Origin: Eikenella exigua
Lineage (GTDB): Bacteria; Pseudomonadota; Gammaproteobacteria; Burkholderiales; Neisseriaceae
NCBI RefSeq assembly: GCF_008805035.1
Contig: NZ_CP038018.1
Span: 1,889,245 to 1,953,244, forward strand
Reading direction: 5' to 3'
Length of the DNA stretch: 64,000 nt
A program made the position numbers and the translations under genes. The notes beneath the pieces are model-generated. The model was not told where the DNA came from and made no database searches. It was given only the letters and a program-made list of their open reading frames with translations. This document shows, one piece after another, positions 25,951 to 34,458 of this stretch; the stretch's first letter is position 1; every line of letters begins with the position of its first letter.

Positions 25951-26271
25951 TTATTCCGCCTTCTCACACACCAAATCCACGAAGCGCCGTTTTTCCTCGT
26001 CCGGCAGCACGGCTTTGATGTCGTATATCGCCCCGTTCGGCAGCTTCAGCCGCATTGTGTGGTCAATATCGCGCCGGAAACGGATACGCACGCTGGTGCG
26101 CACCACGCTGATTTCCTGATCCGCCTTCAATTTGGCCAGTCCGGAAACAAGGCGTACGTTGGCCCACAGCTGCCGCACATCCTGCCAATCCCACACCGTG
26201 GCGCCGCTTGTATCGGCCGTTTTCACCTTGCGCTGCACCGTAACCCGTGTGTTCAGCTCGCCTGCCCGCAT
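25951..26271 (-). CDS. Head closure protein (phage head-tail adaptor)
   Basis: 106 residues starting MRAGELNTRVTVQRKVKTAD. RVTVQRK ... W..vrqLWANVRLVSG ... VRIRFRRDID matches the head-tail joining/head closure family (SPP1 gp16-like). Directly upstream of the gp10-like gene. Confidence 0.85.
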   Translation of the reverse strand: MRAGELNTRVTVQRKVKTADTSGATVWDWQDVRQLWANVRLVSGLAKLKADQEISVVRTSVRIRFRRDIDHTMRLKLPNGAIYDIKAVLPDEEKRRFVDLVCEKAE

Positions 26272-26284
26272 TTCCTGCCTCCAA

Positions 26285-26314
26285 CAAAAAGGCCACCTGA
26301 ATTTCAGGTAGCCT
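26285..26314 (-). terminator. Terminator after the 92-residue gene
   Basis: AGGCCACCTGAA and TTCAGGTAGCCT pair with one mismatch and are followed on the minus strand by TTTTTG. It separates the inserted accessory unit from the head-closure gene, so late transcription must pass it. Confidence 0.7.
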
Positions 26315-26331
26315 GTAATCTATAAAATAAA

Positions 26332-26610
26332 TCAATCCTCTACTGGAAAACCCAAATCATCATGTATTTTTATATAGAGGTCTTGAACAAACTCAATCAA
26401 TTCTTCCCTATATTCATGGTTGGAAGCTAGACTCTCATGTATTTGATCAATTTGCGACTGAGCTAAAATCGGCAATCCTTCCGAGACAAACTCGGCAGCA
26501 GTCGGTATATCAGACAAGATTGCGCAAATATAGCGTAGCGCATCGGTTGCCATGCCTAGTTTTACAGTTAATGTAATATTTTCAATCTCTAGTGATGATG
26601 GCGCAGTCAT
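26332..26610 (-). CDS. Hypothetical protein of an inserted accessory unit
   Basis: 92 residues, acidic and helical (MTAPSSLEIENITLTVKLGM). Base composition is visibly richer in A/T than the surrounding structural genes. It lies back to back with the C4-antirepressor unit and has its own terminator, as in phage morons. Function unknown. Confidence 0.55.
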   Translation of the reverse strand: MTAPSSLEIENITLTVKLGMATDALRYICAILSDIPTAAEFVSEGLPILAQSQIDQIHESLASNHEYREELIEFVQDLYIKIHDDLGFPVED

Positions 26611-26836
26611 AAGCCTCTCCTTAATGGATATTGTTAAAGGAAATTAACAATATCAGTAGAAAAGAACATCGCCAAGACTTCAACTTATCATCACTCTTGA
26701 CTTCATCCCGACAGCGGCGCTATATTCCCGCCCACGAGGCGTCGAAAACCTCAAGACAAACGGCATCGCACCGTTACCGCGATATTTTTACGTCCATAAG
26801 ATTCACGGCTCCCGTGTTGTTGATTTGTTACAGCCA
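26611..26836 (+). other. Promoter-side region of the antirepressor unit
   Basis: No gene is supported. The stretch lies between the divergent 92-residue gene and the C4-like RNA and should carry the promoter for the RNA and antirepressor. Repeated short words (CATCGC, CCCGCC, TTACCGCG) are present, but no -10/-35 pair stands out. Confidence 0.4.
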
Positions 26837-26971
26837 AGTTTCCTATGGCCGCGAGGGTGCGGAATACAATACCTGCCTTGGCAGGGAATAACGCCGGCCT
26901 CTTTGTCTAGGTTTTCGAACCTCGCGGCCGCCCCTTTCCGGGGCAACTTCGAAATTAAGACAAAGGAAACT
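26837..26971 (+). ncRNA. C4-type antisense RNA leader of the antirepressor
   Basis: GGCCGCGAGG (26847-26856) pairs perfectly with CCTCGCGGCC (26920-26929), closing a branched structure with an internal hairpin (26872-26885, CCTGC/GCAGG) and followed by GCCCC/GGGGC (930-944 of this kb). Two unpaired antisense segments match the ant ribosome-site region exactly: AGTTTCCT (26837-26844) complements AGGAAACT (26964-26971), and CTTTGTCT (26901-26908) complements AGACAAAG (26958-26965). This is the two-site design of the C4 RNA of phages P1/P7, which blocks ant translation. Confidence 0.75.
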
Positions 26972-26974
26972 ATT

Positions 26975-27886
26975 ATGGCTCACCCTCAATCTATCCCGTT
27001 CCACGGTCAAACCATCCCCGTATTCACCCAAAACCACCAGCACTACGTTGCCATGAAGCCGATTTGTGAAAATATCGGCTTGGATTGGCGCGCCCAACGG
27101 CAACGCATCATGCGGAACAGCGTCATGGCACAAGGTGTGGTTATGATGACCACCCCTTCAAACGGTGGCAAACAAGAAACCCTCTGCCTGCCGCTGGAAT
27201 ACCTCAACGGCTGGCTGTTCGGCGTCGATGCCCGCCGCGTGAAACCGCAAATCCGCGAACGCCTGCTGCAATACCAGCGCGAATGCTTCCAAGTGCTCGC
27301 CGCGCATTTTATGCAGCCCAAACAGCCGCCCGCCGTGGCGCTGCCCGCCGTGGTGACCGAACTGCCCACCCGCGAAGAACTGCAACAAGTGCTGCTCATG
27401 CTGTGCGACCGCTTAAAGGAAATCCACAACTGGTGCGACGGCAATGTGGAGCGCTTCTTTATCGACACCTTCGGCAAGCTGCCGTATGAAGCCACCTATC
27501 ACGAGCTGGTGGGCATGATCCGGCGGCTGCACCGCAAAACGCAAACCGCCGCCGGGCTGCCGATGGTGGCAGGGCAGGCCGAAAGCTGCAGCGGCAGCGA
27601 CGAACTGCAGCATCATTTCCGCTGGCTCTCGGCGGGCAACGGCGGCGATATGCTCGATGCCATCCTGGCCGATTTCGAATATGCCAAAATGGATCGCGGC
27701 GAATACGAGCGCCGCACCAAGGGCGGGCTGTTTATGGCTTCCCTGCTGCACGAGGTGCTGATCGAAGCCTACGAGCGCAAGCGCGATTACAACGAGCTGC
27801 CCGGCATCTCCGAAAACACCTTGAATTGGGTGTTGAACGAAGTGGGCAAGCTGCATAACCTCATCAGCCGCGTCATCACCGGCTAA
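26975..27886 (+). CDS. Antirepressor (P22AR_N domain)
   Basis: 303 residues from ATG 26975 behind AAGGA. The N-terminal domain (about 1-115: IPFHGQTIPVFTQNHQHYVAMKPICENIGLDWRAQ ... CLPLEYLNGWLFGVD) is the P22 antirepressor N-terminal family, and the C-terminus is helical. It reads against the late operon and is preceded by the C4-like RNA. Antirepressors inactivate CI-type repressors and can trigger induction. The target here is presumably the repressor at 39693 or that of another phage. Confidence 0.85.
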   Translation: MAHPQSIPFHGQTIPVFTQNHQHYVAMKPICENIGLDWRAQRQRIMRNSVMAQGVVMMTTPSNGGKQETLCLPLEYLNGWLFGVDARRVKPQIRERLLQYQRECFQVLAAHFMQPKQPPAVALPAVVTELPTREELQQVLLMLCDRLKEIHNWCDGNVERFFIDTFGKLPYEATYHELVGMIRRLHRKTQTAAGLPMVAGQAESCSGSDELQHHFRWLSAGNGGDMLDAILADFEYAKMDRGEYERRTKGGLFMASLLHEVLIEAYERKRDYNELPGISENTLNWVLNEVGKLHNLISRVITG

Positions 27887-27890
27887 ACCA

Positions 27891-27924
27891 TCAGGCTACC
27901 TGAAACCGCTTTCAGGTAGCCTGA
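27891..27924. terminator. Uptake-sequence hairpin after the antirepressor
   Basis: A perfect 15-bp stem (TCAGGCTACCTGAAA / TTTCAGGTAGCCTGA, loop CCGC) made of two inverted uptake sequences, between convergent genes. No T-tract follows, so it may be a weak terminator. Confidence 0.6.
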
Positions 27925-27931
27925 ATACCAC

Positions 27932-28204
27932 TTACACACCAAACTGGCGGCAAAACGGCGTCCACAACGCCTGCGCCGCGCGCAAATACACCGTGCGCTG
28001 CGCCGGATTGCCGTCGAAATCGGCCTGCACCGCCAGCAGGATGCCGGTTTGGATGTCCGGCTCGGAGAGTTCGGCGGCATCGGCCTTCAGCCCGGTAAAG
28101 CGGCGGCATTCGGCGGTGGACGAGGCAATCAGGTGTTGCAGCAGCGTATCGTGCTCGTCGCCGTCGATGCGCAGGTGGGCCTTCACCAAATCAAGCAAGG
28201 CCAT
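27932..28204 (-). CDS. Head-tail connector (gp6-like)
   Basis: 90 residues starting MALLDLVKAHLRIDGDEHDT, with KAHLRIDGDEHD...L..LI..S...C..FTG typical of HK97 gp6/gp15-like connector proteins, which form the ring below the portal. The start at 28204 has a GGAG site and overlaps the upstream gene slightly. Confidence 0.82.
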   Translation of the reverse strand: MALLDLVKAHLRIDGDEHDTLLQHLIASSTAECRRFTGLKADAAELSEPDIQTGILLAVQADFDGNPAQRTVYLRAAQALWTPFCRQFGV

Positions 28205-28583
28205 GTTGCAGGCTCTCCGCGTAAGCGACTGCCGCCGGGTCGGCATCCAGTTCGTCCGTTTGTGCCGCCACTTCGGCGGATACTTCCACGATTTCGTCCA
28301 CCGTGCCGAATGCGCCGGCGCAAATCACCCGCGCCCGCACTGTACCGCTGGCGGACAATCCGTCCTGCGGCGGTGTTTCGCTTGGCGGCGGAACAGGCGG
28401 GTTTTCTGGTGGATTTTCTGTACCGTCTGTCGCAGCGGGATTTTCTCCACCGTCTGCCGGCGGGGTCGGAGCCGTACCGTTGTCCACTAGACTGTTTTCG
28501 TCACTGGGCGGCAGAGTGGCGGCGGCATCGTTCGATGTACTGTTTTCTGCTGACTTGTCTGCATTTCCTTTTGGTTTTGCCAT
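28191..28583 (-). CDS. Hypothetical structural protein with proline-rich N-terminus
   Basis: 130 residues. The first about 75 are low-complexity (Asn/Ser, then Pro-rich: NPPENPPVPPPSETPP). The C-terminal about 50 residues (VRARVICAGAFGTVDEIVEV) form a small compact beta-type domain. Located between capsid and gp6-like connector; such linker proteins occur in HK97-type phages. Function unknown, possibly capsid decoration or a connector accessory. Confidence 0.55.
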   Translation of the reverse strand: MAKPKGNADKSAENSTSNDAAATLPPSDENSLVDNGTAPTPPADGGENPAATDGTENPPENPPVPPPSETPPQDGLSASGTVRARVICAGAFGTVDEIVEVSAEVAAQTDELDADPAAVAYAESLQHGLA

Positions 28584-28610
28584 GATTTGTTCTCCAAAAA
28601 AGATCCAATA

Positions 28611-28630
28611 AAGGCGGGTCGCCCCGCCTT
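28611..28630 (-). terminator. Hairpin after the major capsid gene
   Basis: AAGGCGGG and CCCGCCTT form an 8-bp stem with a 4-nt loop 8 nt after the capsid stop. The following minus-strand sequence (TATTGG) is a poor T-tract, so it may act in mRNA stability rather than full termination. Confidence 0.55.
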
Positions 28631-28637
28631 GTCTGAT

Positions 28638-29882
28638 TTAGCTAGCGCTGTTTTGATACAGCTTCACTGCGCCGCCTACGTCGATCAGATTGCCGCCTTG
28701 GCGGTTGAAGGCGACAAAGCCGATTTGCCCTTTCGTGATGAAAGCGGAATCCGCCATACGGAACAGGGTCAAATCCATCACCTCGCGGATGAAGTAGGTG
28801 GAGAAATCGCCAAAAGCCACTGATTTGGCATTGGCTTTCATCGGATCCATTGCCTGATTGATGTAAATCGGGCGGTTCAGCAGGCGGTCAGGTGCGCCGC
28901 CGGGGTTGCCCTGTTCGTAGCCGGGCACGAAAATTGGACGGCCGTCGCTGTCTTTAAGTTTGCGCAGCTCTTTCAGCGTGGCATCATGCATCATAAAGCC
29001 CACTTTACCGCCGTTGCGGTAGGCCGGATCAACCGAATGCTCCAAATCCACCAAATCATCGTAAGTTATGCTGGTGGCTTGGCCGGTTTTACCTGCCTTG
29101 CCCACCGTGGCGGCGGTAATCAGCCCTTTTGGCTGGCCGCTACCGGTGCCCACCGTGAAATGCTTGTCGGTGATGCGGCCGATACGGCGTGCCAGCAGCG
29201 CCTGAATATAAGCCTCAATGTCGAACATACTGTCCTGAATCAGCTCAAAGGGCAGAGCCATATTTTTGGATGAGTATTTGAACACATCAATGCTGGTTTG
29301 GCCGAAAGTGGTGTCAGCAGTAGCTACCGCCTCATTCTGCCCCACAATCTCGCCTTCCTCGCTGGTGGCGTCGGCGGTGGGAAACAGCATTTGTGCGCCG
29401 GTGCTGGTTTGCAGGATGCGTGCCACTGAGCGGATGCCACCGGTCTGTTTCATTGCTTCGGTCAATTCGCGGTAGTATTCAGTGGCTACGGTAAAGCCGC
29501 CTTCGCTGCCAGTGGTGGTGGACATGGCCGCCTGAATATCCGGCGAACGGCGTGCGTTATGCGCCTGCAGCTGCTCGTCCGTCAGTGCCTGCAAGCCGCC
29601 GGTCAGGTAGGCGCGCAGCGGCTGGTTGTCGCCGGATTGGCGGCCGTTGTCCAAGGTAAAGCGGTTGCGGTCTTCATCGCTCACCCCTGCGCCGATGGCG
29701 TTCATGGCATCGTGGTGGCGTTTGATTTCGGCATCAATTTGGCCGATGTCGGCCATCGCCTTGTCATACTGCGCCTGATGGTCGGCAGTCCATTCCGGGG
29801 TTTTGTCTTTATCCACCAAGTTTTGCAACAGGGCGGCGGTTTGGTCGCGCTTGGCGCGCAGGGCTTGAATATGTTGAGACAT
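28638..29882 (-). CDS. Major capsid protein (HK97 fold)
   Basis: 414 residues. The N-terminal about 100 residues are helical and charged (MSQHIQALRAKRDQTAALLQ), the delta/scaffolding domain removed by the protease. The rest has the gp5 family pattern (STTTGSEGGFTVATEYY ... GSGQPKGLIT ... RPIYINQAMD). The start at 29882 has AAGGA at good spacing. It lies next to the ClpP-type protease and portal genes. A terminator-like hairpin lies directly upstream. Confidence 0.9.
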   Translation of the reverse strand: MSQHIQALRAKRDQTAALLQNLVDKDKTPEWTADHQAQYDKAMADIGQIDAEIKRHHDAMNAIGAGVSDEDRNRFTLDNGRQSGDNQPLRAYLTGGLQALTDEQLQAHNARRSPDIQAAMSTTTGSEGGFTVATEYYRELTEAMKQTGGIRSVARILQTSTGAQMLFPTADATSEEGEIVGQNEAVATADTTFGQTSIDVFKYSSKNMALPFELIQDSMFDIEAYIQALLARRIGRITDKHFTVGTGSGQPKGLITAATVGKAGKTGQATSITYDDLVDLEHSVDPAYRNGGKVGFMMHDATLKELRKLKDSDGRPIFVPGYEQGNPGGAPDRLLNRPIYINQAMDPMKANAKSVAFGDFSTYFIREVMDLTLFRMADSAFITKGQIGFVAFNRQGGNLIDVGGAVKLYQNSAS

Positions 29883-29897
29883 TAGCATTTCCTTTTC

Positions 29898-29921
29898 AAA
29901 AAATAGTGCCGCAGCTGCGGC
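29898..29921 (-). terminator. Hairpin with T-tract just upstream of the capsid gene
   Basis: The perfect palindrome GCCGCAGCTGCGGC (29908-29921) is followed on the minus strand by TATTTTTTG, ending shortly before the capsid ribosome site. It looks like an intrinsic terminator in the protease-capsid gap. Confidence 0.65.
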
Positions 29922-29944
29922 GTGGTTACTGCGATAAAAACATT

Positions 29945-30718
29945 TCAGGCGGCTACGGTGCCCAAAATGGCTACCTGCGCCGCCCGCGCCAAGGCGGCAC
30001 GGTCGGGCTGCGGTCCGGTTTTGGCCGGCGGCTCACCCTTGGCGGCTGGGGGCGGCTGGTCGTCGGCTACGGGTGCGGATGGGGCGTTTTGGTAGGCGGA
30101 TAAATCCCAGCGGTTTCGCGCCGCACTGCCTTCTGCCACACGGTCGGCAAAGCCTTTTGCCACCGCCTCGTCGGCATCTAGCCACGTTTCCGCCGCCATC
30201 ATCTCGGCCAGCTCGCTTTCAGGCAGCCTAGTGCGTGCGTGGTAGGTTTTCACCAGCGAGCCGTCCACTTTGTCCAGCAGGTCTGCCTGTTTGCGCAAAT
30301 CGTTGCCGTTGCCCCACGCCAGCGTCCAAGCCTTGTGAATCATGAAAAACGCACCTTGCGCCATCTCAATTTCATCGCCCGCCAGCGCCACAAACGAAGC
30401 GGCGGAGGCGGCCAGCCCGTCCACATGTACAATCACCTTGGCCGAATGCTCACGCAGTGAGGTTTCCATCGCCCGCCCGGCAAACACCGAGCCGCCGGGC
30501 GAATTGATGCGCAGGTGGATGGTTTCGGCGTCCAGCCCGGCCAGCTGCTTTACGAACGATTGCGCCGACACGCCGCCGTACCATTCCGCCTCCTCATCGG
30601 TGGCCACGATGGCATCGTAGAGATACACCGTGGCCTCTTTGCCGTCGGCGGTGGCCTTGATTTCAAACTGCCCGCGGCCGCGGTTACGCGCCAACAGCCG
30701 CATCAGATTCTGCTTCAT
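29945..30718 (-). CDS. ClpP-type prohead maturation protease
   Basis: 257 residues. LRINSPGGSVFAG and DGLAASAASFVALAGD carry the serine of the ClpP-like fold (S105), and H128 in FFMIHKAW is the candidate catalytic His. It would cut the delta domain from the capsid protein. The C-terminal Pro-rich tail may be autocleaved. The start (30718) has GAGGAA and overlaps the portal gene end by 35 nt. Confidence 0.9.
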   Translation of the reverse strand: MKQNLMRLLARNRGRGQFEIKATADGKEATVYLYDAIVATDEEAEWYGGVSAQSFVKQLAGLDAETIHLRINSPGGSVFAGRAMETSLREHSAKVIVHVDGLAASAASFVALAGDEIEMAQGAFFMIHKAWTLAWGNGNDLRKQADLLDKVDGSLVKTYHARTRLPESELAEMMAAETWLDADEAVAKGFADRVAEGSAARNRWDLSAYQNAPSAPVADDQPPPAAKGEPPAKTGPQPDRAALARAAQVAILGTVAA

Positions 30719-31937
30719 CTTGAGTTCCTCTAAAAAGCACATCGCCGCCCTCCAAAGGCGGCAGGTTTTCCGCACGGCGCACCTCGTTTACCGTCATCCA
30801 GCCCGGCTCGCCGGCGCGCCCCAAGGCAATGCGGTAGGATTCGTTGCGGCTCTTCAGGTCGCCGCGCTCAATGCCCTTGGTGTTAAATTCGCAAAACAGG
30901 CCGCTGAGCGCATTGCACTTGCGGTTGATTTCCTGCTCAAACTTCACCAAATGCCGCTGCATGGTGTATTTCACGAAGCCCAGCGACATTTGCTCAATCC
31001 CGCTACCCCACGAAGTGGTTTTCTCCGTCATGCCGATCATGTGCGGCGGCACGCCGAAAATCTGCGCGATTTCGTGCGCCTGCAGTTTGCGCGTTTCCAG
31101 CAGCTGCGCATCCACGGCGGTCATGGTGAGCTGCTTCAAATCCATGCCGCCGGTGAGCACCACCGGCGCACCGCTGTTGGAAACGCCGCTGTAGCGGGCA
31201 TGCCACTGCTGGCGCACTTGGTCGATTTGCTCGTTGGACAGTTTCGTTCCTGCCGGCGATTGCAGTACCAAATCTGGCCGCATCCCATCGCCCAAAAACG
31301 CGCCGGCCTGACTGCCTGCATCATTGGCAATGTTTACCGGTTGGCGCAGCACATAGCTGATTTGGCTCATACCGCGCTTGCCATCAAAACCCAAGCCGGG
31401 AACGTGCAGCACATCATCTTGGTCATACACCCGAATCTGCCCGTCATCGTTGTACAGATACAGCAGCCGCCCATCCTGCTTGCGTACATCCACCGCCAGC
31501 GGGTGCAGCGGCGTGAGGCCGGCAATGCGGTTGCTGTATAAACTTACGCGGTCGATACGGAAAAACGCATCGCCGTGCAGCAATAGCGACTGCATACCAA
31601 ATTCCCAGCCCAGCGCCGCCGTCCAGCGGGTCTGCATCTGCTCGTTTAAGATGTGCCATAAATCGTTGCGCACCCGTTCGCGGCCGTCTGCGGTGTGGCG
31701 GTACAGGTGCAGCGGCATGGAGGCCAGAGCCCCGGATAACAGCCCCACACAGGCATACACCGTGCCCTGTGCCAGTGCCGTCGTTTCCGACAGGGGGCGT
31801 CCATAGCCGGCCGCGCCACCGGTAAGCCAGGCATAGGCCGGCGTGCCGGGTACGATACCCGAGGCAGGAGACGGATTACTGCCCTCCGCCTGCGGTTCGG
31901 TTTTTTGGCTGCCTGAAAACCATTTAAAAAGTCTCAT
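30684..31937 (-). CDS. Portal protein (HK97 family)
   Basis: 417 residues starting MRLFKWFSGSQKTEPQ. TALAQGTVYACVGLLSGALASMPLHLYR and the stem-region TKTTSWGSGIEQM-like segment (EKTTSWGSGIEQMSLGF) are standard HK97 portal motifs. It forms the DNA-entry vertex, docks the terminase, and overlaps terL by 4 nt. The longer upstream frame lies inside terL and was discarded. Confidence 0.9.
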   Translation of the reverse strand: MRLFKWFSGSQKTEPQAEGSNPSPASGIVPGTPAYAWLTGGAAGYGRPLSETTALAQGTVYACVGLLSGALASMPLHLYRHTADGRERVRNDLWHILNEQMQTRWTAALGWEFGMQSLLLHGDAFFRIDRVSLYSNRIAGLTPLHPLAVDVRKQDGRLLYLYNDDGQIRVYDQDDVLHVPGLGFDGKRGMSQISYVLRQPVNIANDAGSQAGAFLGDGMRPDLVLQSPAGTKLSNEQIDQVRQQWHARYSGVSNSGAPVVLTGGMDLKQLTMTAVDAQLLETRKLQAHEIAQIFGVPPHMIGMTEKTTSWGSGIEQMSLGFVKYTMQRHLVKFEQEINRKCNALSGLFCEFNTKGIERGDLKSRNESYRIALGRAGEPGWMTVNEVRRAENLPPLEGGDVLFRGTQDEAESDAAVGA

Positions 31938-33607
31938 AGTGTGATAATCCCCGGGCTGTCCATGCCCAATTTCGGGTCTTGCATGATGTTCACCGCACAA
32001 AACAACGCAATCACCGGGTCGATTTTCGCCACCCCGGCCGCCTGTTTGGTGATGTACACCGCATTGCCCCGCAGTTCGGCTTTGGCGTTGGCGATACTCC
32101 ATGCCAACAGCGGCTGCCCGCCGTGCAGCAACCGCCCTTCGCCCAACTTTTGCTCGGCCATTTTGATGTCATTGGTAAGCTGGTAGCCCTGTTTTACAGC
32201 GGTGGCATCGCTATCCGCGAAACCGTGCCGATTCAGTGCATCCAAAATCACGCTGTTGCGTGCCGGGTCAATGCCGATGCCGCCGAGCTGCCCGCAATCG
32301 CGCACTTCGGCAATCAGCGCGGCCATTTGTTCGTATTCTTGGCCGAATTCGTCCACAATCTGCAAATCGCCCTGCCGCTCGAAATCAAGCAAAAGCGGCG
32401 CAATTTGCTTGCGCCGCTCCAATACCACCCGGTTTACCCATGCCCGGCTCCAAACCAGCCAGCTTTCCGGGTCGGCCTTCAGCCGCCCCAGCAACACGAA
32501 GCCCAACAGGTCGTCCATGCCGCCGCCGTCGATGCCGGCCGTTACCACATCGCAATTTGCTAGCAGGTATGGCAGCCCGGCCATTTCCGGCCGTGCCTGC
32601 CTCTCCCAGAAATCCGCACCCACCCAGCGGTCGTTGCGCAGGTTCAGCCCGATTTCCACATTCAGGTGCTTGGCGTAAAACTCGGCAATCGCCTCGCCGC
32701 CCTTGGCTTCCGCCTTCTGTTTCAGCGTCAGCAGGGTGCGCACGTCCACGCTGGCTCCGAGATTCGGGTTGGTGATGTGGAAATTGTCCGGGTTTTCGTA
32801 AGCCTTGCTGTCCAGCATGGCGCGCGGAAATTCGTACAGCACCGGTAGATAATTGGGGTTTACCACCTTACCGTCGCGCACATCACGCGCCAAATCCAGC
32901 TCCGCCTTAAATACCCCGGCCGGCGGCTCGGTGGATTGGGTCGAGAGTTTGATCACAAAGCCGTCGATACGCGACAGCAAGCCGCCTGTGGCTTCGGTGA
33001 TGACGGATTCGGCATTGGCCACCTTGCCGAACAAGTGCAGCTCGTCAATCAAAATCCCCGTCGCCTTCGAACCGCCTACGGTTTTATCATCCGCCGCCAC
33101 CACTTTCAGCGTGGCACGGGTTACCCGGTTGGTGATGGTGCGCGTGTGCGGCTGGATGTGGTAGGTAGCGGTCAGCGCTGGGTCGGAACGGATCATGTCC
33201 CACGCCGGCTTGAAGCTGTTATCTGCTACCTCCTTAGTCGGCGCCAAAATCAAATATTCCGAGCTTTCGCGCTCATCCAAATCCATTGCCGTCAGCATAA
33301 TGGCGGCGGCAATGGTGGATTTGCCGTTCTTCTTGGAAATCAACAGGAAAAAATCGTTGATTTCGCGCCGATAGGTTGTCGGGTGATGTGCGCCGAAAAT
33401 CGCGCCCACGAAGTCATACACCCACGGCCGGGTTACATCGCCGATACGCGGCCGCCCTAGCACATCCCGCAATACCAGCGAGGCAAAAAACTGCACAGCT
33501 CGGTTCGCCATTTCCGGATATAGCGGCCGCACCGGCACCAGGCTTTCGCCGGCCATAATGCGCCGCTCCCAGTCCGGTAGGGCGGTTGTCCACTTTAATT
33601 CGTCCAT
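31934..33607 (-). CDS. terL: Terminase large subunit
   Basis: 557 residues. Walker A SKKNGKST (91-98) and Walker B ILIDELH with D188-E189 mark the packaging ATPase. A nuclease domain follows with acidic residues in TAGIDGGGMDDLLG. It belongs to the HK97-type (Terminase_1) class, typical of cos-packaging phages with a neighbouring HNH protein, which is present here. It overlaps terS by 13 nt. Confidence 0.92.
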   Translation of the reverse strand: MDELKWTTALPDWERRIMAGESLVPVRPLYPEMANRAVQFFASLVLRDVLGRPRIGDVTRPWVYDFVGAIFGAHHPTTYRREINDFFLLISKKNGKSTIAAAIMLTAMDLDERESSEYLILAPTKEVADNSFKPAWDMIRSDPALTATYHIQPHTRTITNRVTRATLKVVAADDKTVGGSKATGILIDELHLFGKVANAESVITEATGGLLSRIDGFVIKLSTQSTEPPAGVFKAELDLARDVRDGKVVNPNYLPVLYEFPRAMLDSKAYENPDNFHITNPNLGASVDVRTLLTLKQKAEAKGGEAIAEFYAKHLNVEIGLNLRNDRWVGADFWERQARPEMAGLPYLLANCDVVTAGIDGGGMDDLLGFVLLGRLKADPESWLVWSRAWVNRVVLERRKQIAPLLLDFERQGDLQIVDEFGQEYEQMAALIAEVRDCGQLGGIGIDPARNSVILDALNRHGFADSDATAVKQGYQLTNDIKMAEQKLGEGRLLHGGQPLLAWSIANAKAELRGNAVYITKQAAGVAKIDPVIALFCAVNIMQDPKLGMDSPGIITL

Positions 33608-34323
33608 ACCGGCACCCGTCCTTTAAACGGCGCGGCTTGTCCGCCCGCCTCTTCGCCGGGCCCGTCGCCCGTTTCAAACAGCGGAGCGCCGCCATCGGTT
33701 GGGCGGCGAGCGTAGCGCAAGCGCTGCGCCTGCTCCAGTTCGGCTTCCTTCTTGTTTTGTGCGGCAGGTTTGGCCATCGTGTATTTCGCCTTAGCTTCCG
33801 CTGCCGCCTGTTTTTCTTTGTGCGAGGCGTGCGGGTTGATCAGCACGCTGTCCCAATATTGCAGGGGCTCGGTAGTTGCCCCCAACCGGCGGCAAAACAC
33901 CTGCACAAGTTCGCAAAACAGCGCGTCTGCCGTATCCGCCTGCGCCAACCACGCCTTGATTTTCGGCGCAGTGATGCCCCAAGCCGCCGGCATCGCCGCC
34001 AGCACCGCCTCTGCCACCACCTGCAACTCTTCCGGCTTGGCATAGCGCAGCCAAGCGGCCACATCATCGGCACAAAAAAACGGCAACCCGTTCTGGATTG
34101 CCGTTCTATTCTGTTTTTCCCCTTGCGGCGGGCTGTAGTATTCCGGCCAGCAGGAAGCGATAAAGGCGCGCACATCCGCGTCCTTCGCCCAGCGCGACCC
34201 AGAAGCCGCCGCACACTTCTCACTGCAGCCGATTTCCAACGCCGCTGCCCGATTCGATATTCTCTCCGGCTTGGCGGCAACAATAGCTTCCGCAAAGCTA
34301 CGTTTTTTCCCAACCAAAGCCAT
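33595..34323 (-). CDS. terS: Terminase small subunit
   Basis: 242 residues. The N-terminal segment ISNRAAALEIGCSEKCAAAS...AKDADVRAFI has the helix-turn-helix pattern of the Terminase_2 family, used for cos/pac recognition. The remainder is helical with a charged linker. Immediately upstream of terL. Confidence 0.75.
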   Translation of the reverse strand: MALVGKKRSFAEAIVAAKPERISNRAAALEIGCSEKCAAASGSRWAKDADVRAFIASCWPEYYSPPQGEKQNRTAIQNGLPFFCADDVAAWLRYAKPEELQVVAEAVLAAMPAAWGITAPKIKAWLAQADTADALFCELVQVFCRRLGATTEPLQYWDSVLINPHASHKEKQAAAEAKAKYTMAKPAAQNKKEAELEQAQRLRYARRPTDGGAPLFETGDGPGEEAGGQAAPFKGRVPVWTN

Positions 34324-34458
34324 AAAAAACCTTTAAAAACAATATATAAAAATAGTAAACAAGCCTTTAACGCTAAAGCATTAACAAACCCACCCAAAAC
34401 ACACTAAAAAATGCGCGTGAGGGGGCGGGCGGTCTAGGGCGGCGAGGGCTGTAGAGTT
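34324..34458. other. Gap between HNH and terS, candidate cos region
   Basis: 135 nt without a gene. A sharp shift occurs from A/T-rich sequence (34324-34410) to G/C-rich sequence (34411-34450: GCGCGTGAGGGGGCGGGCGG). In HK97-type phages the cos site lies near terS and the HNH gene, so this is the place to look. The cut site itself cannot be identified by eye. Confidence 0.3.
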
